From: a virus
Length of the DNA stretch: 33,687 nt
Direction: 5' to 3' (one strand)
IMG/VR virus record: IMGVR_UViG_3300032291_001779
Span: 1 to 33,687 of that record
Shown: positions 15,022 to 23,520 of the stretch, one piece after another
Numbering within the stretch: position 1 is the first letter of the stretch
Layout: each line of letters opens with the position of its first letter
The notes under the pieces: generated by a model
The model's input: only the letters and a program-made list of their open reading frames with translations
The model's database searches: none
Told to the model about the DNA's origin: nothing
Translations under genes and position numbers: made by a program

Positions 15022-15218
15022 CGCTCGCCCAGGCCGTCGAACACAGTCCGGGCCAGTTGCGGCTTTTGGCGGCTGCGGCCTCGCGCATTGACGCGGGGGC
15101 GGGGCTGCTCAATCTGCACACAACTTACGCGGCAACGGCTGCGACGGTTGCAAAGGAAGGGCGGACCGTTTTGGAACGCCTCCAGAAGCAACTGACGAAA
15201 CAAGCGAAAGGCGGCTGA
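14892..15218 (+). CDS. -1 frame extension of the tail chaperone (gpT-like)
   Basis: The frame is one base back from the chaperone gene, ends at 15218, one base before the tape measure ATG, and has no convincing start codon of its own with a ribosome binding site (a GTG at 14817 is the only early candidate). The well-formed part begins about 14960 (VAVSLADWVAECAVRCGLTL) and continues with a helical LRLLAAAASRIDAGAGLLNL and LERLQKQLTKQAKGG. In lambda the T domain is made only as a G-T fusion by -1 frameshifting and binds the tube protein. I infer the same here. The left boundary given is the first codon after the candidate slip and is approximate. Confidence 0.6.
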   Translation, partial: FRVAPSQSAATGATGSGIKRRAGQAVAVSLADWVAECAVRCGLTLAQAVEHSPGQLRLLAAAASRIDAGAGLLNLHTTYAATAATVAKEGRTVLERLQKQLTKQAKGG

Positions 15219-15219
15219 C

Positions 15220-17721
15220 ATGGCAGACACAAATCTACGGATCAAAATCGGGATGCAGGGGTCCGCGGAAGTTGCCGCAGGGCTCCGGTCCATCAGTGAC
15301 GCATCCTCGAAGCTCAAGGGGATGCTGGCCGGTGTTGGTGCAGCAATCGCCGGGGCTGCCGGTCTTGCGGCACTTGGGCAAGCGGCCGTCAACACGGCCA
15401 AGCTCGGTGGCGAACTTTCAGACCTTGCAGCCCGAACAGGCATTTCAGCCCGTGCCCTCATCACATTGCGCCAAGCTTTCAACGACGCCGGGGCCGGAGC
15501 CGACTCCGTAGGTTCAACCATCAACCGACTCCAAAAGACGATCTACGAGGCCGCTACGGCCGGGGGCGCTGCATCCGATGCGATTGTCGATCTCGGATTG
15601 TCCACGGCAGCACTGACCAAACTAACACCCGAGGAACAGTTTTCCCAAGTTGCGGCCGCGATCTCGAAGATCGAAAACCCAGCCCAGCGTTCCGCGGCAG
15701 CCATGGCGATCTTTGGAAAGTCCGGGGCCGAGCTGCTTCCGTTGTTTGCCGATGGTGGAGCGCTCGACGCCGCAAGGACCGCGTTGGGTGCCCTCCCCGA
15801 CGTGTTGGGGCGCAACATTGGAATCCTCGACAGCATTTCCGACCGGATCGACCGCCTCGGGTTGAAAGCAACCCAACTCTTTGCCGGAATCTTCGACGAA
15901 CTTGGTGGGGCCGTTGATTCGTTATTGGCAAAAATCGAGTCCATTGATCTCACCGGACTCGGGCAAAACATCGGGGCATTCATCAACCTGACCATCAAAG
16001 CATTTCAGGACGGGAGACTGGCCGAGTTCATCGGTTTGGTCATCATGGCTGGCACCGAGATCGGGCAAAAAGCATTCAAGGATCTTGTTTCGTCGGCGGT
16101 CGGATTCTTTACGAACCAAGAGGTGGCCAACGCGATTGGCAATTTCTCGGTCACTTTGGTGGCCGGAATCGCTAAGTCATTCATCCAACTCAACCAGTTC
16201 TTCCAAAGCTATTGGAACGCGGTCGGAGTCTACGCAGCCCAAGCAATCTCCGCGGCCGTTCGGTTGGCGGTAAATCAACAGATTGCAGCGGTCGAAGGCG
16301 TTCTGAACGCATCAAAGGAGGCTGCCCGGCTTTTGCTTCCGGCCGGATCAATCCTGCCGTCTAAGGCGATCACATTGCCTCGGGTCGAGCAAACCGCGCC
16401 AAACTTCGACACGGCGCTCGGAATCGGATCCGCCATCGCTGCTCAGAACGCAAGGACACAAGCCGAACTTGTGGACAAAATGGTTCTTGGTTACCGGGAT
16501 CTTTTCGGGATCACAACCGACAAGACCAAGGAAGACGGCAAACAAATCTCCGCCGCACAAGAGTTGATCGACTTACTCCAAAAACAACGCGAGGAGACAG
16601 AACGAAAGAAGAAAGCCGAGGCCGCTCCCTCCGGCGGTGTTGCGGGTGGAGACGTGCCGATCAACCTCAAGCTTGAGTTGATGCGGTTGGAAATGACCTA
16701 CAACAAGCAGTTGCAGCAGATCAACCAAGCCCGCGGGGCGGTTGAATCGAGTTGGCTGATGACCAACTTGGAGAAGTACCAGGAGAAGAAACGCCTGTTG
16801 CAGGGAGAGCTTGACCTAATCGCCAAGCAGATCACCGAACTCGAAAAGCTCAAAACCACCGCAAGCGAGGCTGAGCGGATGCAGATTGAGCAGCGCATCG
16901 TCGGGCTCCAGGGCACCGCGGGCGGTGTTCAAAACCAGATGACCGGAATGGGGCCAGATCCCGAATCGTTCCGGCAACAGTTTCAATCCACTTTGGTTGA
17001 CTTGCAGAATCAATGGGGAAGCTGGGCGCAACAGACGGCCGCAACGTTCTCCAACGTGTTCAACACCGCGATCTCATCCATCTCGAACGGGATCACGGGG
17101 CTCATCATGGGAACGATGACTTGGGGCCAAGCCCTCGCCGCCATCGGAAACACGATTCTGACCACGATCATCCAGTCTATAGTCCAGATGGGCGTCCGGT
17201 GGGTGGCGACTCAGATCCTAATGGCGACGGTCGGAAAGGCACTTGCCGCCGCATCGGTCGCCGCGACGGTTCCGATGGCTGCCGCCCAGGCGGCTGTCTG
17301 GGCAACGCCCGCAACCCTATCCACTATTGCGTCTTACGGCACGGCAGCCGCAGCCGCCCCGGGCATGATCGCCGGAGCCCAAGGGCTTGTTCTCGCGCAG
17401 TCATTGGCCGCATTCAAGACGGGCGGCTACACGGGCGACGGCAATCCAAACGACGTGGCCGGTATCGTTCACCGGGGCGAGTTCGTGGTCCCGGCTGATG
17501 CTGTGGATCGGATCGGGTTGTCCACACTTCAATCCATGACCGCCGCGGGCGCATCGGATCCCGGTGCCTTCACGTCGCCGGCCGCCCCGGGTCCGATCAC
17601 GCTCAACATGGGGGTCTTTGACAACCCGGGCCGATTGGCCGACTGGGCAAAGTCCAACGAGGGCCGGACGGTGCTGGTGGACATCATGCGCCAACACGCC
17701 CACGAGTTTACCCGCTCATGA
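15220..17721 (+). CDS. Tape measure protein
   Basis: An 833-residue protein, the second longest in the window. It has a hydrophobic Ala/Gly-rich segment near residues 33-60 (MLAGVGAAIAGAAGLAALG), then LAARTGISARALITLRQAF, typical of phage tail length proteins, and long helical regions with heptads (QKQREETERKKKAEAA). A second hydrophobic zone at about 645-720 is rich in Ala and Met. The C-terminus carries FKTGGYTGDGNPNDVAGIVHRGEFVVP, the standard end of lambda-H-like tape measures. It fixes tail length, leaves the tail during ejection and may help DNA cross the envelope. From 833 residues one expects a tail of roughly 120-130 nm by the usual 0.15 nm per residue rule. Confidence 0.95.
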   Translation: MADTNLRIKIGMQGSAEVAAGLRSISDASSKLKGMLAGVGAAIAGAAGLAALGQAAVNTAKLGGELSDLAARTGISARALITLRQAFNDAGAGADSVGSTINRLQKTIYEAATAGGAASDAIVDLGLSTAALTKLTPEEQFSQVAAAISKIENPAQRSAAAMAIFGKSGAELLPLFADGGALDAARTALGALPDVLGRNIGILDSISDRIDRLGLKATQLFAGIFDELGGAVDSLLAKIESIDLTGLGQNIGAFINLTIKAFQDGRLAEFIGLVIMAGTEIGQKAFKDLVSSAVGFFTNQEVANAIGNFSVTLVAGIAKSFIQLNQFFQSYWNAVGVYAAQAISAAVRLAVNQQIAAVEGVLNASKEAARLLLPAGSILPSKAITLPRVEQTAPNFDTALGIGSAIAAQNARTQAELVDKMVLGYRDLFGITTDKTKEDGKQISAAQELIDLLQKQREETERKKKAEAAPSGGVAGGDVPINLKLELMRLEMTYNKQLQQINQARGAVESSWLMTNLEKYQEKKRLLQGELDLIAKQITELEKLKTTASEAERMQIEQRIVGLQGTAGGVQNQMTGMGPDPESFRQQFQSTLVDLQNQWGSWAQQTAATFSNVFNTAISSISNGITGLIMGTMTWGQALAAIGNTILTTIIQSIVQMGVRWVATQILMATVGKALAAASVAATVPMAAAQAAVWATPATLSTIASYGTAAAAAPGMIAGAQGLVLAQSLAAFKTGGYTGDGNPNDVAGIVHRGEFVVPADAVDRIGLSTLQSMTAAGASDPGAFTSPAAPGPITLNMGVFDNPGRLADWAKSNEGRTVLVDIMRQHAHEFTRS

Positions 17722-19742
17722 TCTCAACCACGTTTGCAAGTCAGTCGGTTCTCTTGCTCAACGACGCCCCGGATTGGGGATCGCCGGTCGGAGTGACTTT
17801 CGACTTGGTGAGCCAGTTCGAGGAGGGATTGACCGGCCGCGAAGCTCGAAGGCCTCACGCTGCAACCCTGCGGGCCAAGGTGCGGTTCCGGCTGACGATC
17901 CAAGGGACAGACGCCTTCACGCTCAAGAACGCGTTACGGGGCTACCAAGCGCAGCCCGTCATTGTTCCGTTCTGGCCTCTGGCCGAGACATGGGCCAACC
18001 GGGCGAACATTGCAGCCACCGGGCTCCGGGTGGCCTACAAGGCGGACTGGTCAACGTGGGAACTCTACACGACGGTGGAACCCGGTTGGGTGTTGGCCGA
18101 CGACATGGTCGCCCCTGCGTTCTGGGGTCGCCTCGAAGACCGGGAAATGCTTTGGATCAACGCCACGGTCGCCCAGTTCGACGTTGAGTTCACCGAGACC
18201 GGGCCGACCACCTACGCACTGATTCCCGGAAGTCAGACGTTCCAAGGCGGTCCCAACCTCGCCGGCTACGCAACCAACCCGCGATTGTGGCCGACCGCGT
18301 TGGACTGGCGGGACGTGCCCGAGTCGTTTTCCGTCCGCATCATCCGGGAGCAACTGGGTTTTGGTCGGGCACCGTTCGAGACGATCTATCCGCAGACCAA
18401 CGTCCGCGAAGCCCAGTTTCGCACGATCACCCAGTCGTCTGCGGAGTGCTGGAAACTGCTTCGATTCTTTAGCGACCACGGGGCCGGCAAGGCGTTCTGG
18501 ACCCCGACGTGGCATTCCTCCGCAGTAATGACCGCCGACCTCTCCGCGGGGTCGTCTGCGCTTTCGGTACAGTCCGCCGTGGGTATTCAAGCGGGTGACT
18601 ACCTCGCATTCATTCAGGGCACTGGGATCCAAGCAACCTCCCGGACATCGACCATCGTCGGGACCACGGTCAATCTTAACAGCGCACCGGGGGCATTCAC
18701 CGCAGCCGACACCGTGGTTGCTACGTTGGTGCTTGCCCGGTTCGACAAGCCGCGCATCGGTCTCGAGTTCATCATGGGCAGCGTTGCCCAGGGAGCGGTT
18801 TCCGTAGTCGAGCTTCCGCCCGAATATTCACCGGCCGCTGACGAGACCCTCGGGACGACCATCGGGCTCCTGACCACTCGGGGCTACATTTACGAGCTTA
18901 CTCAGACCATCGGGGTCACAACAACGATCACCCGGCTCACCAGTTACGAGGCCGACTTGACTGTCGGTGGAAACACCTACACCGCCCGGAAGATGGACCA
19001 CGGGACGGTCAAGCAGTCGCTTTTCCTAGACCGGGACGAAATCGAGATTCGGTCCGAGGTCATCGCCGGGGACCCGCTGGTCAAACTCGCCACGGTCCAA
19101 GCCGAGGCCCCTGTCCGGCTCACGATCAAATCCGTGGACGTGTCCGGGGCGACCGGATCCAACGACACCGTGCTTTTCACCGGGGACATCATCGGACTGG
19201 CGGTCCGTGGATCCAGACTGACCGCAAAGGCCGTGTCCGCGGGGACGGTATTCGACCGCATCTATCCAAGGTTCCGAATGCAGGTCGGCTGCAACCACGC
19301 GCTGTTCTCCCCGGGCTGCGGACTGGCCAGCGCCGCGTGGCAGTTCACCGCAACCCTCAGCAACCCGGGCACTGTCGGCTACCCGTTCACGTTTGACCTC
19401 ACGGGACTCGCCCGGACCATTGGCACCGTCCCGACGATCACCGCGGGCTGGTTTGCTGGCGGGTGGGCGGAGTTTCAATCGGGTTCTTTGCTGAGTCGCC
19501 GGGCCATCATCGACAACACCGCCGCGGTCTCCGGTGCCCTGACGATCACGTTGGCCCGGGATCCGAACCCGTTCCCGCCGCCGTTCTCCGCCGTGAAGCT
19601 TTTCCCGGGCTGCAATGGGGCACGGACAACGTGCGTGGACAAGTTCGCTAACTACCTCAACTTTGGGGGGCATCCGTTCACGCCCGCAACCAACCCGTCG
19701 CTCGTCAAGGTCTCGCAAAACGTCGGAGGGGGTAAGAAATGA
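17718..19742 (+). CDS. Distal tail / hub fusion protein (C-terminal DUF2163-BR0599-like)
   Basis: A 674-residue protein. The N-terminal part (1-230) is beta-rich with VSQFEEGLTGREARRPH and LRGYQAQPVIVPFWPL, like a distal tail protein joining tube and hub. Residues about 230-360 hold a second domain (AQFRTITQSSAECWKLLRFF, then an insertion with LSVQSAVGIQAGDYLAF). From about 385 the sequence matches the DUF2163/BR0599 family: YELTQTIGVTTTITRLTSYE, SRLTAKAVSAGTVFDRIYPR, the conserved CNHALFSPGC (about 525-534), CNGARTTCVDKF, and the final YLNFGGHPF. In gene transfer agents and related phages these are separate hub genes before an NlpC/P60 peptidase. Here two or three parts appear fused. It overlaps both neighbours by four bases. 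Confidence 0.8.
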   Translation: MISTTFASQSVLLLNDAPDWGSPVGVTFDLVSQFEEGLTGREARRPHAATLRAKVRFRLTIQGTDAFTLKNALRGYQAQPVIVPFWPLAETWANRANIAATGLRVAYKADWSTWELYTTVEPGWVLADDMVAPAFWGRLEDREMLWINATVAQFDVEFTETGPTTYALIPGSQTFQGGPNLAGYATNPRLWPTALDWRDVPESFSVRIIREQLGFGRAPFETIYPQTNVREAQFRTITQSSAECWKLLRFFSDHGAGKAFWTPTWHSSAVMTADLSAGSSALSVQSAVGIQAGDYLAFIQGTGIQATSRTSTIVGTTVNLNSAPGAFTAADTVVATLVLARFDKPRIGLEFIMGSVAQGAVSVVELPPEYSPAADETLGTTIGLLTTRGYIYELTQTIGVTTTITRLTSYEADLTVGGNTYTARKMDHGTVKQSLFLDRDEIEIRSEVIAGDPLVKLATVQAEAPVRLTIKSVDVSGATGSNDTVLFTGDIIGLAVRGSRLTAKAVSAGTVFDRIYPRFRMQVGCNHALFSPGCGLASAAWQFTATLSNPGTVGYPFTFDLTGLARTIGTVPTITAGWFAGGWAEFQSGSLLSRRAIIDNTAAVSGALTITLARDPNPFPPPFSAVKLFPGCNGARTTCVDKFANYLNFGGHPFTPATNPSLVKVSQNVGGGKK

Positions 19743-20191
19743 CACCTACATGGTTCACTGAGGAGCGCATCGACGCGCTCGAAGCCGAAGCCGCCACTTG
19801 GATCGGAACGCCGTTTGCGGCCAACTCATCCGCCAAGGGGCTTGGCGTTTCCTGCCATACCCTCGCGGGCGCTCTCTACGCCGCCGTCGGGTGGGGCGAC
19901 ATTACGATCCCGGAAGTCCCGATCTCCCACGGGCGGTTCGGGGAGGAGTCACTCGCCAACCCGTTCTTCGATGCCATGGCCGAGCGGTTCACCCACCTTC
20001 CGCATGACTCGGAGGTGCTGCCCGGGGACGTTCTCGGGTTCCGCATTGGCCGCATCGTCCACCACCTCGGGACCGCGCTTCGCAACGGCCGGTTCATCCA
20101 TGCGCTCGACGGCATCGGCACGACTGTGTCCACCATCGAGGACGCAACCTATCGGTCGAGACTCACGACCATCTGGAGACCCCTACCGTGA
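19739..20191 (+). CDS. NlpC/P60-type cell wall peptidase of the tail
   Basis: A 150-residue protein with TWIGTPFAANSSAKGLGVSC, in which Cys 39 is the expected nucleophile, and VLPGDVLGFRIGRIVHHLGTAL, whose His 108/109 supplies the general base; HALDG (His 121) follows. This is the arrangement of phage tail NlpC/P60 endopeptidases, placed right after the DUF2163-like hub as in gene transfer agents. It probably cuts peptide crosslinks of the peptidoglycan during DNA entry. Length is normal for the family. The stop overlaps the next GTG. Confidence 0.85.
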   Translation: MTPTWFTEERIDALEAEAATWIGTPFAANSSAKGLGVSCHTLAGALYAAVGWGDITIPEVPISHGRFGEESLANPFFDAMAERFTHLPHDSEVLPGDVLGFRIGRIVHHLGTALRNGRFIHALDGIGTTVSTIEDATYRSRLTTIWRPLP

Positions 20192-20385
20192 AAGGCGAAA
20201 CCCGAAACCAGCCCGACCCCGAGATTAACGACGGCAACACCGAGCCCGAAGACTTCTCGACCAACCAAGAGGCGGCCTCGATCCCGTGGTTCTGCGGGGA
20301 GCGCAAACTCGCCCTCCGGTGGATCTCACCGATTTACAACCAGTTCACCAAGGAAGCTCCCCAGGAGCGACCCGGCAAGAAATAG
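20188..20385 (+). CDS. Small tail-tip associated protein
   Basis: A 65-residue protein starting at GTG 20188 (GTGA overlap). The first half is polar and likely disordered. The second half has IPWFCGERKLALRWISPIYN, which resembles the small proteins (a P-x-x-x-G-x-x-K-hydrophobic pattern) that precede the J-like tip protein in a number of siphoviruses. It is too short for a firm family. Given its place between peptidase and tip protein it is probably a tip part or an assembly factor. Confidence 0.65.
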   Translation: MKGETRNQPDPEINDGNTEPEDFSTNQEAASIPWFCGERKLALRWISPIYNQFTKEAPQERPGKK

Positions 20386-20394
20386 GACACGACC

Positions 20395-23319
20395 ATGGGA
20401 AAAGGTGGAGGAGCAGGAAGCAAACTTTACGACTACTACGGAACCCTCGCCGGCATAGTTTGCGCGGGGCCGGTGGACGAACTTGTCGCCATTCTGGTGG
20501 ACGGCCGGATCGTCTGGCCCACCGCGACGTTCTGGAACGCCGGGCAGACCATCGCTGTCGGTGACCTTCGGCAATATCTGGGCGTCGTTTGGAAGGCCAC
20601 CCAGGCGCACACAACGAGCAACGCCAACAAGCCGCCGGCATCAACCCATTGGGTCCGCTATTCGTTGGTCCGCACGGTTGGACCGAGCGCCACAAACCCC
20701 TACCCGCTAACCGTGACCGGCTACGGGGCCGCGTATTTCTACTGGGGCACCGACGACCAAGTTCTCGACACCGTCGGGGAGGCCCGCCTCGCAGCAAACG
20801 GGCACCCACCTTACCGTCGGCAAGCCGTTCTCGTTCTGAAGGACTTCCTTTTTGGCCGGGAGCGCACTTCAGCGCCAAACGTCGAGGTCGTCGTCCGCAG
20901 GAAGCCCAACCAGACGATGCTGACCGGGGATCCGGCCGCGTTGATCGACGGACAGTCCAATCCGGTGGCCGCCATGGCTGACCTTTACACCGACCCGGTT
21001 TTCGGGGCCGCTCTGACGCCCGACACCCCGGGAGGCCCGGACACGACAACGTGGCAGTCCGCCGCAAACGCGATCCAAACCAGCATCGACGAGGCCGGCA
21101 TCTCGCCTGTGCTGACTCAGGCAAAGAGTCTCCGCCAGATCACCGCCGACATCCTCGCTTACTGCGACGGGTGGGTCCGGTTCTCCGCGGCCGGTGAGAT
21201 CGAGGCCGGGCGGTTCCCACACAACTCAGCGCCGCCCACGTTCACCGCTGCCACAACCATCGACTACAACGACCTCATCGACGAGGTGAGCTACACGGCC
21301 GACGGATGGGCAACGACCTACAACCAGACCCAAGTCAAGTTCAACGACCGGGAGCGCTCCTACCGGGACGGGGCGGTCGCCGTGGTGAGTGGGTACAACC
21401 TCGCCGTGACCGGGGAGCCGCGCACCGCGAAGATTGACCGCCCGTGGATCACCCGCCGAACCCAGGCATCCGAACACGCAGCAGAACACCAGAAAATCGT
21501 CGGGGAGCCCAAACTTTCCGGGTCGCTGGTCGTCCGCGCCGAGAAGGCCGCGAGCATTCGCCCAGGTGACTTGTTCCTGCTAACCCACGACGCGCTTTCC
21601 ATTTCCATCGTCTGCCGGTGCATCGGCAAAGACATCGCCCAACCGCCCGCCGGCCGCGCCACGATCCGCTTCGAGTCTGACCGCGCATCCGCCCCGGTTC
21701 CGTTCGCTCCTACAGGAGCCGCGGACGAGGGGAGCGCCTACCCAGACAACGAAACGCTATCGCTCCAACAGTTCTTCCAGCCTCCGCCTACAATGTTTCA
21801 GGGGGACACCGACGCCGCCGTGGTCCCGTTGATCGCCCGGACGTCGCCGGTCACGATTGGGGCCAATATTCATCTGCGAAAGGAAGACGCCTCGGGATTC
21901 TACGAACTCGGATCCATCGACCAGTTTGCAATCCACGGCACGGTGCAAGCCTCTTGGTCGTACTACAGCCGGGCCACGTCAACCAGAAGCCGCTCGACCA
22001 ATGTGGCAACGGTAACGACCTCGGCAGCCCACAATCTGACGACCGGGGACGTGGTGACCATCTACGGGTTTGCCGATGCAACCTTCGACGGCACCGTGAC
22101 CATCACCGTGGTCAACTCGACGACGTTCACCTACCCGAACACGGGAAGCTTCGTTTCAACGACGACCGACACGGGTGGCACCGTGACCACCGGCAACGAG
22201 GATAACACCGAGAATCTCCGGGTGACACTCGACGCCGGCACGGTAGGTGCGGACCTGTCCAAAATGTTGGCCACCCAGACCGAGGACGCGATCAACGATA
22301 ACGCGGTCTACGTTGTTATCTTCAAAAACTCGGACCGAAAAGTCTTTGAAGTTTCCACGCTCCGAGCAATGCGAATCGTTTCGGGTGATTCGTTCTATCG
22401 GCTCAAGGTCCGCCGCGCTCGGTACGGCACCGCGACAAGGACGGCTGACGTCGGTGACAAGGTTTGGATCGGCTATCGCACGGACATTGCCCCGATGACT
22501 CATGGCTCGTTTGTGGGCTATCTGGAGGCGCTTTCGACCGCTACTTTCCGACTTCAGTCCGCCAACGCTGAGTCGGTGGCCGACCTGTCAAACACGACAC
22601 TTTGCCCGAACATTTCCTACACGTTCGCAGATCCCTACGCTCCGACGACGATTTTCAGCTCAGTCCAGAAATTGACCAGCGTCACGGAAAACACTTGGAC
22701 CGAAATCACGGACTTCACAGGGCACTTTGAAGTGACTGACCGCTTCCGCGTTGACGCCACCATCAGCGATTTATCGGCTGACCTCAACGGGGCTCGATTG
22801 TACGCAAAAAACGGGTCTTCAGAACTGACTTTGTGGTCGGCAAATTACAACGACTCAAGCGTCCAAAAAGTAACCTGTGAGTTCACACTACCGACAAAAG
22901 GCGCTTGGTTGGTCTTCATGGCCGGACTCGACAGGTCGGGACGAATCCGCATCAAACAACTCACCGCAGGAGGCGGGACAACCGCGGTTGCGATTAACAT
23001 CAAACAGAACAACACCGAGACATCCGCGCCGAGCTTCAGTCCTCCAGGCATCGGTTTCCGGGCAGGTCAGTTCCCGATTTCAGTCACGCTCGCTACGACG
23101 ACCGCAGGGGCTCAAATCAAGTATTCCATCGTAAACCTTGGGCAACCCGTTGGGGCGTTCACAAACGTGGCCGCGACTACCACGACCGTCGCTGTGGGGC
23201 GGAACAAGCGACTCTACGCCAAGGCCGACGTTGGTGGAGCCCACGAGTCGATCCTGATTTACCACGAATACTACATCGAGGTTGACGAATACTATCCGCC
23301 GCGTGGCTCATTGCCATGA
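20395..23319 (+). CDS. Tail tip / host-specificity protein (gpJ-like)
   Basis: A 974-residue protein, the longest here. The start GKGGGAGSKLYDYYGTLAGIVCAGPVDEL is the usual opening of phage tip proteins with a hub fold. An insertion at about 45-85 (FWNAGQTIAVGDLRQYLGVVWKAT) resembles a small carbohydrate-binding module. Residues about 200-430 form the conserved hub core (SIDEAGISPVLTQAKSLRQ, YTADGWATTYNQTQVKFNDRER). About 535-600 is an AHNLTTGDVVTIYGF-type beta repeat common in fibres, and about 880-960 looks like a chitobiase/FN3-like sandwich (SVTLATTTAGAQIKYSIV). The tip pierces the outer surface and binds the receptor. GC falls somewhat in the last 700 bases, the likely specificity region. 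Confidence 0.88.
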   Translation: MGKGGGAGSKLYDYYGTLAGIVCAGPVDELVAILVDGRIVWPTATFWNAGQTIAVGDLRQYLGVVWKATQAHTTSNANKPPASTHWVRYSLVRTVGPSATNPYPLTVTGYGAAYFYWGTDDQVLDTVGEARLAANGHPPYRRQAVLVLKDFLFGRERTSAPNVEVVVRRKPNQTMLTGDPAALIDGQSNPVAAMADLYTDPVFGAALTPDTPGGPDTTTWQSAANAIQTSIDEAGISPVLTQAKSLRQITADILAYCDGWVRFSAAGEIEAGRFPHNSAPPTFTAATTIDYNDLIDEVSYTADGWATTYNQTQVKFNDRERSYRDGAVAVVSGYNLAVTGEPRTAKIDRPWITRRTQASEHAAEHQKIVGEPKLSGSLVVRAEKAASIRPGDLFLLTHDALSISIVCRCIGKDIAQPPAGRATIRFESDRASAPVPFAPTGAADEGSAYPDNETLSLQQFFQPPPTMFQGDTDAAVVPLIARTSPVTIGANIHLRKEDASGFYELGSIDQFAIHGTVQASWSYYSRATSTRSRSTNVATVTTSAAHNLTTGDVVTIYGFADATFDGTVTITVVNSTTFTYPNTGSFVSTTTDTGGTVTTGNEDNTENLRVTLDAGTVGADLSKMLATQTEDAINDNAVYVVIFKNSDRKVFEVSTLRAMRIVSGDSFYRLKVRRARYGTATRTADVGDKVWIGYRTDIAPMTHGSFVGYLEALSTATFRLQSANAESVADLSNTTLCPNISYTFADPYAPTTIFSSVQKLTSVTENTWTEITDFTGHFEVTDRFRVDATISDLSADLNGARLYAKNGSSELTLWSANYNDSSVQKVTCEFTLPTKGAWLVFMAGLDRSGRIRIKQLTAGGGTTAVAINIKQNNTETSAPSFSPPGIGFRAGQFPISVTLATTTAGAQIKYSIVNLGQPVGAFTNVAATTTTVAVGRNKRLYAKADVGGAHESILIYHEYYIEVDEYYPPRGSLP

Positions 23320-23334
23320 AATAGGTCTGGACAG

Positions 23335-23352
23335 AAACCCAGCGTTGGGTTT
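23335..23352 (+). terminator. Hairpin after the structural genes (possible terminator)
   Basis: A seven-base perfect stem (AAACCCA with TGGGTTT) and a GCGT loop lie 15 bases after the tip protein stop, at the border between late and recombination genes. The 3' arm ends in three Ts only, so a full Rho-independent terminator is doubtful. It may pause transcription or protect the mRNA 3' end. Confidence 0.45.
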
Positions 23353-23364
23353 AAGTGGGGCCGC

Positions 23365-23520
23365 GTGAAGTGCCCCACCTGCAATTCAACCTTTGCCGCA
23401 AGCCCTGGCGATATCGCCCGGGAGATGGGGCGCAGCACGTCGAAGAAAAAGGCCGCAGCCGCCCGCCGCAATGGCAAAAAAGGTGGCCGGCCGAGAAAGA
23501 AAAATGACCGAGAACAATGA
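23365..23520 (+). CDS. Small zinc-finger-like basic protein
   Basis: A 51-residue protein from GTG 23365, too short for usual gene cut-offs. It starts with a CPTC knuckle (Cys 3 and 6), has a short helix (SPGDIAREMGRS), and ends in the very basic KKAAAARRNGKKGGRPRKK. The GGRPRKK end resembles AT-hook or other minor-groove binding tails. The half zinc knuckle would need a partner cysteine pair, perhaps from a dimer. It overlaps the next gene by 17 bases. It is likely a DNA-binding accessory of the recombination module. Confidence 0.6.
   Translation: MKCPTCNSTFAASPGDIAREMGRSTSKKKAAAARRNGKKGGRPRKKNDREQ

Noticed and set aside
23335-23352. A definite Rho-independent terminator
   Set aside because: The stem is good but only three Ts follow; reported with low confidence rather than as certain.
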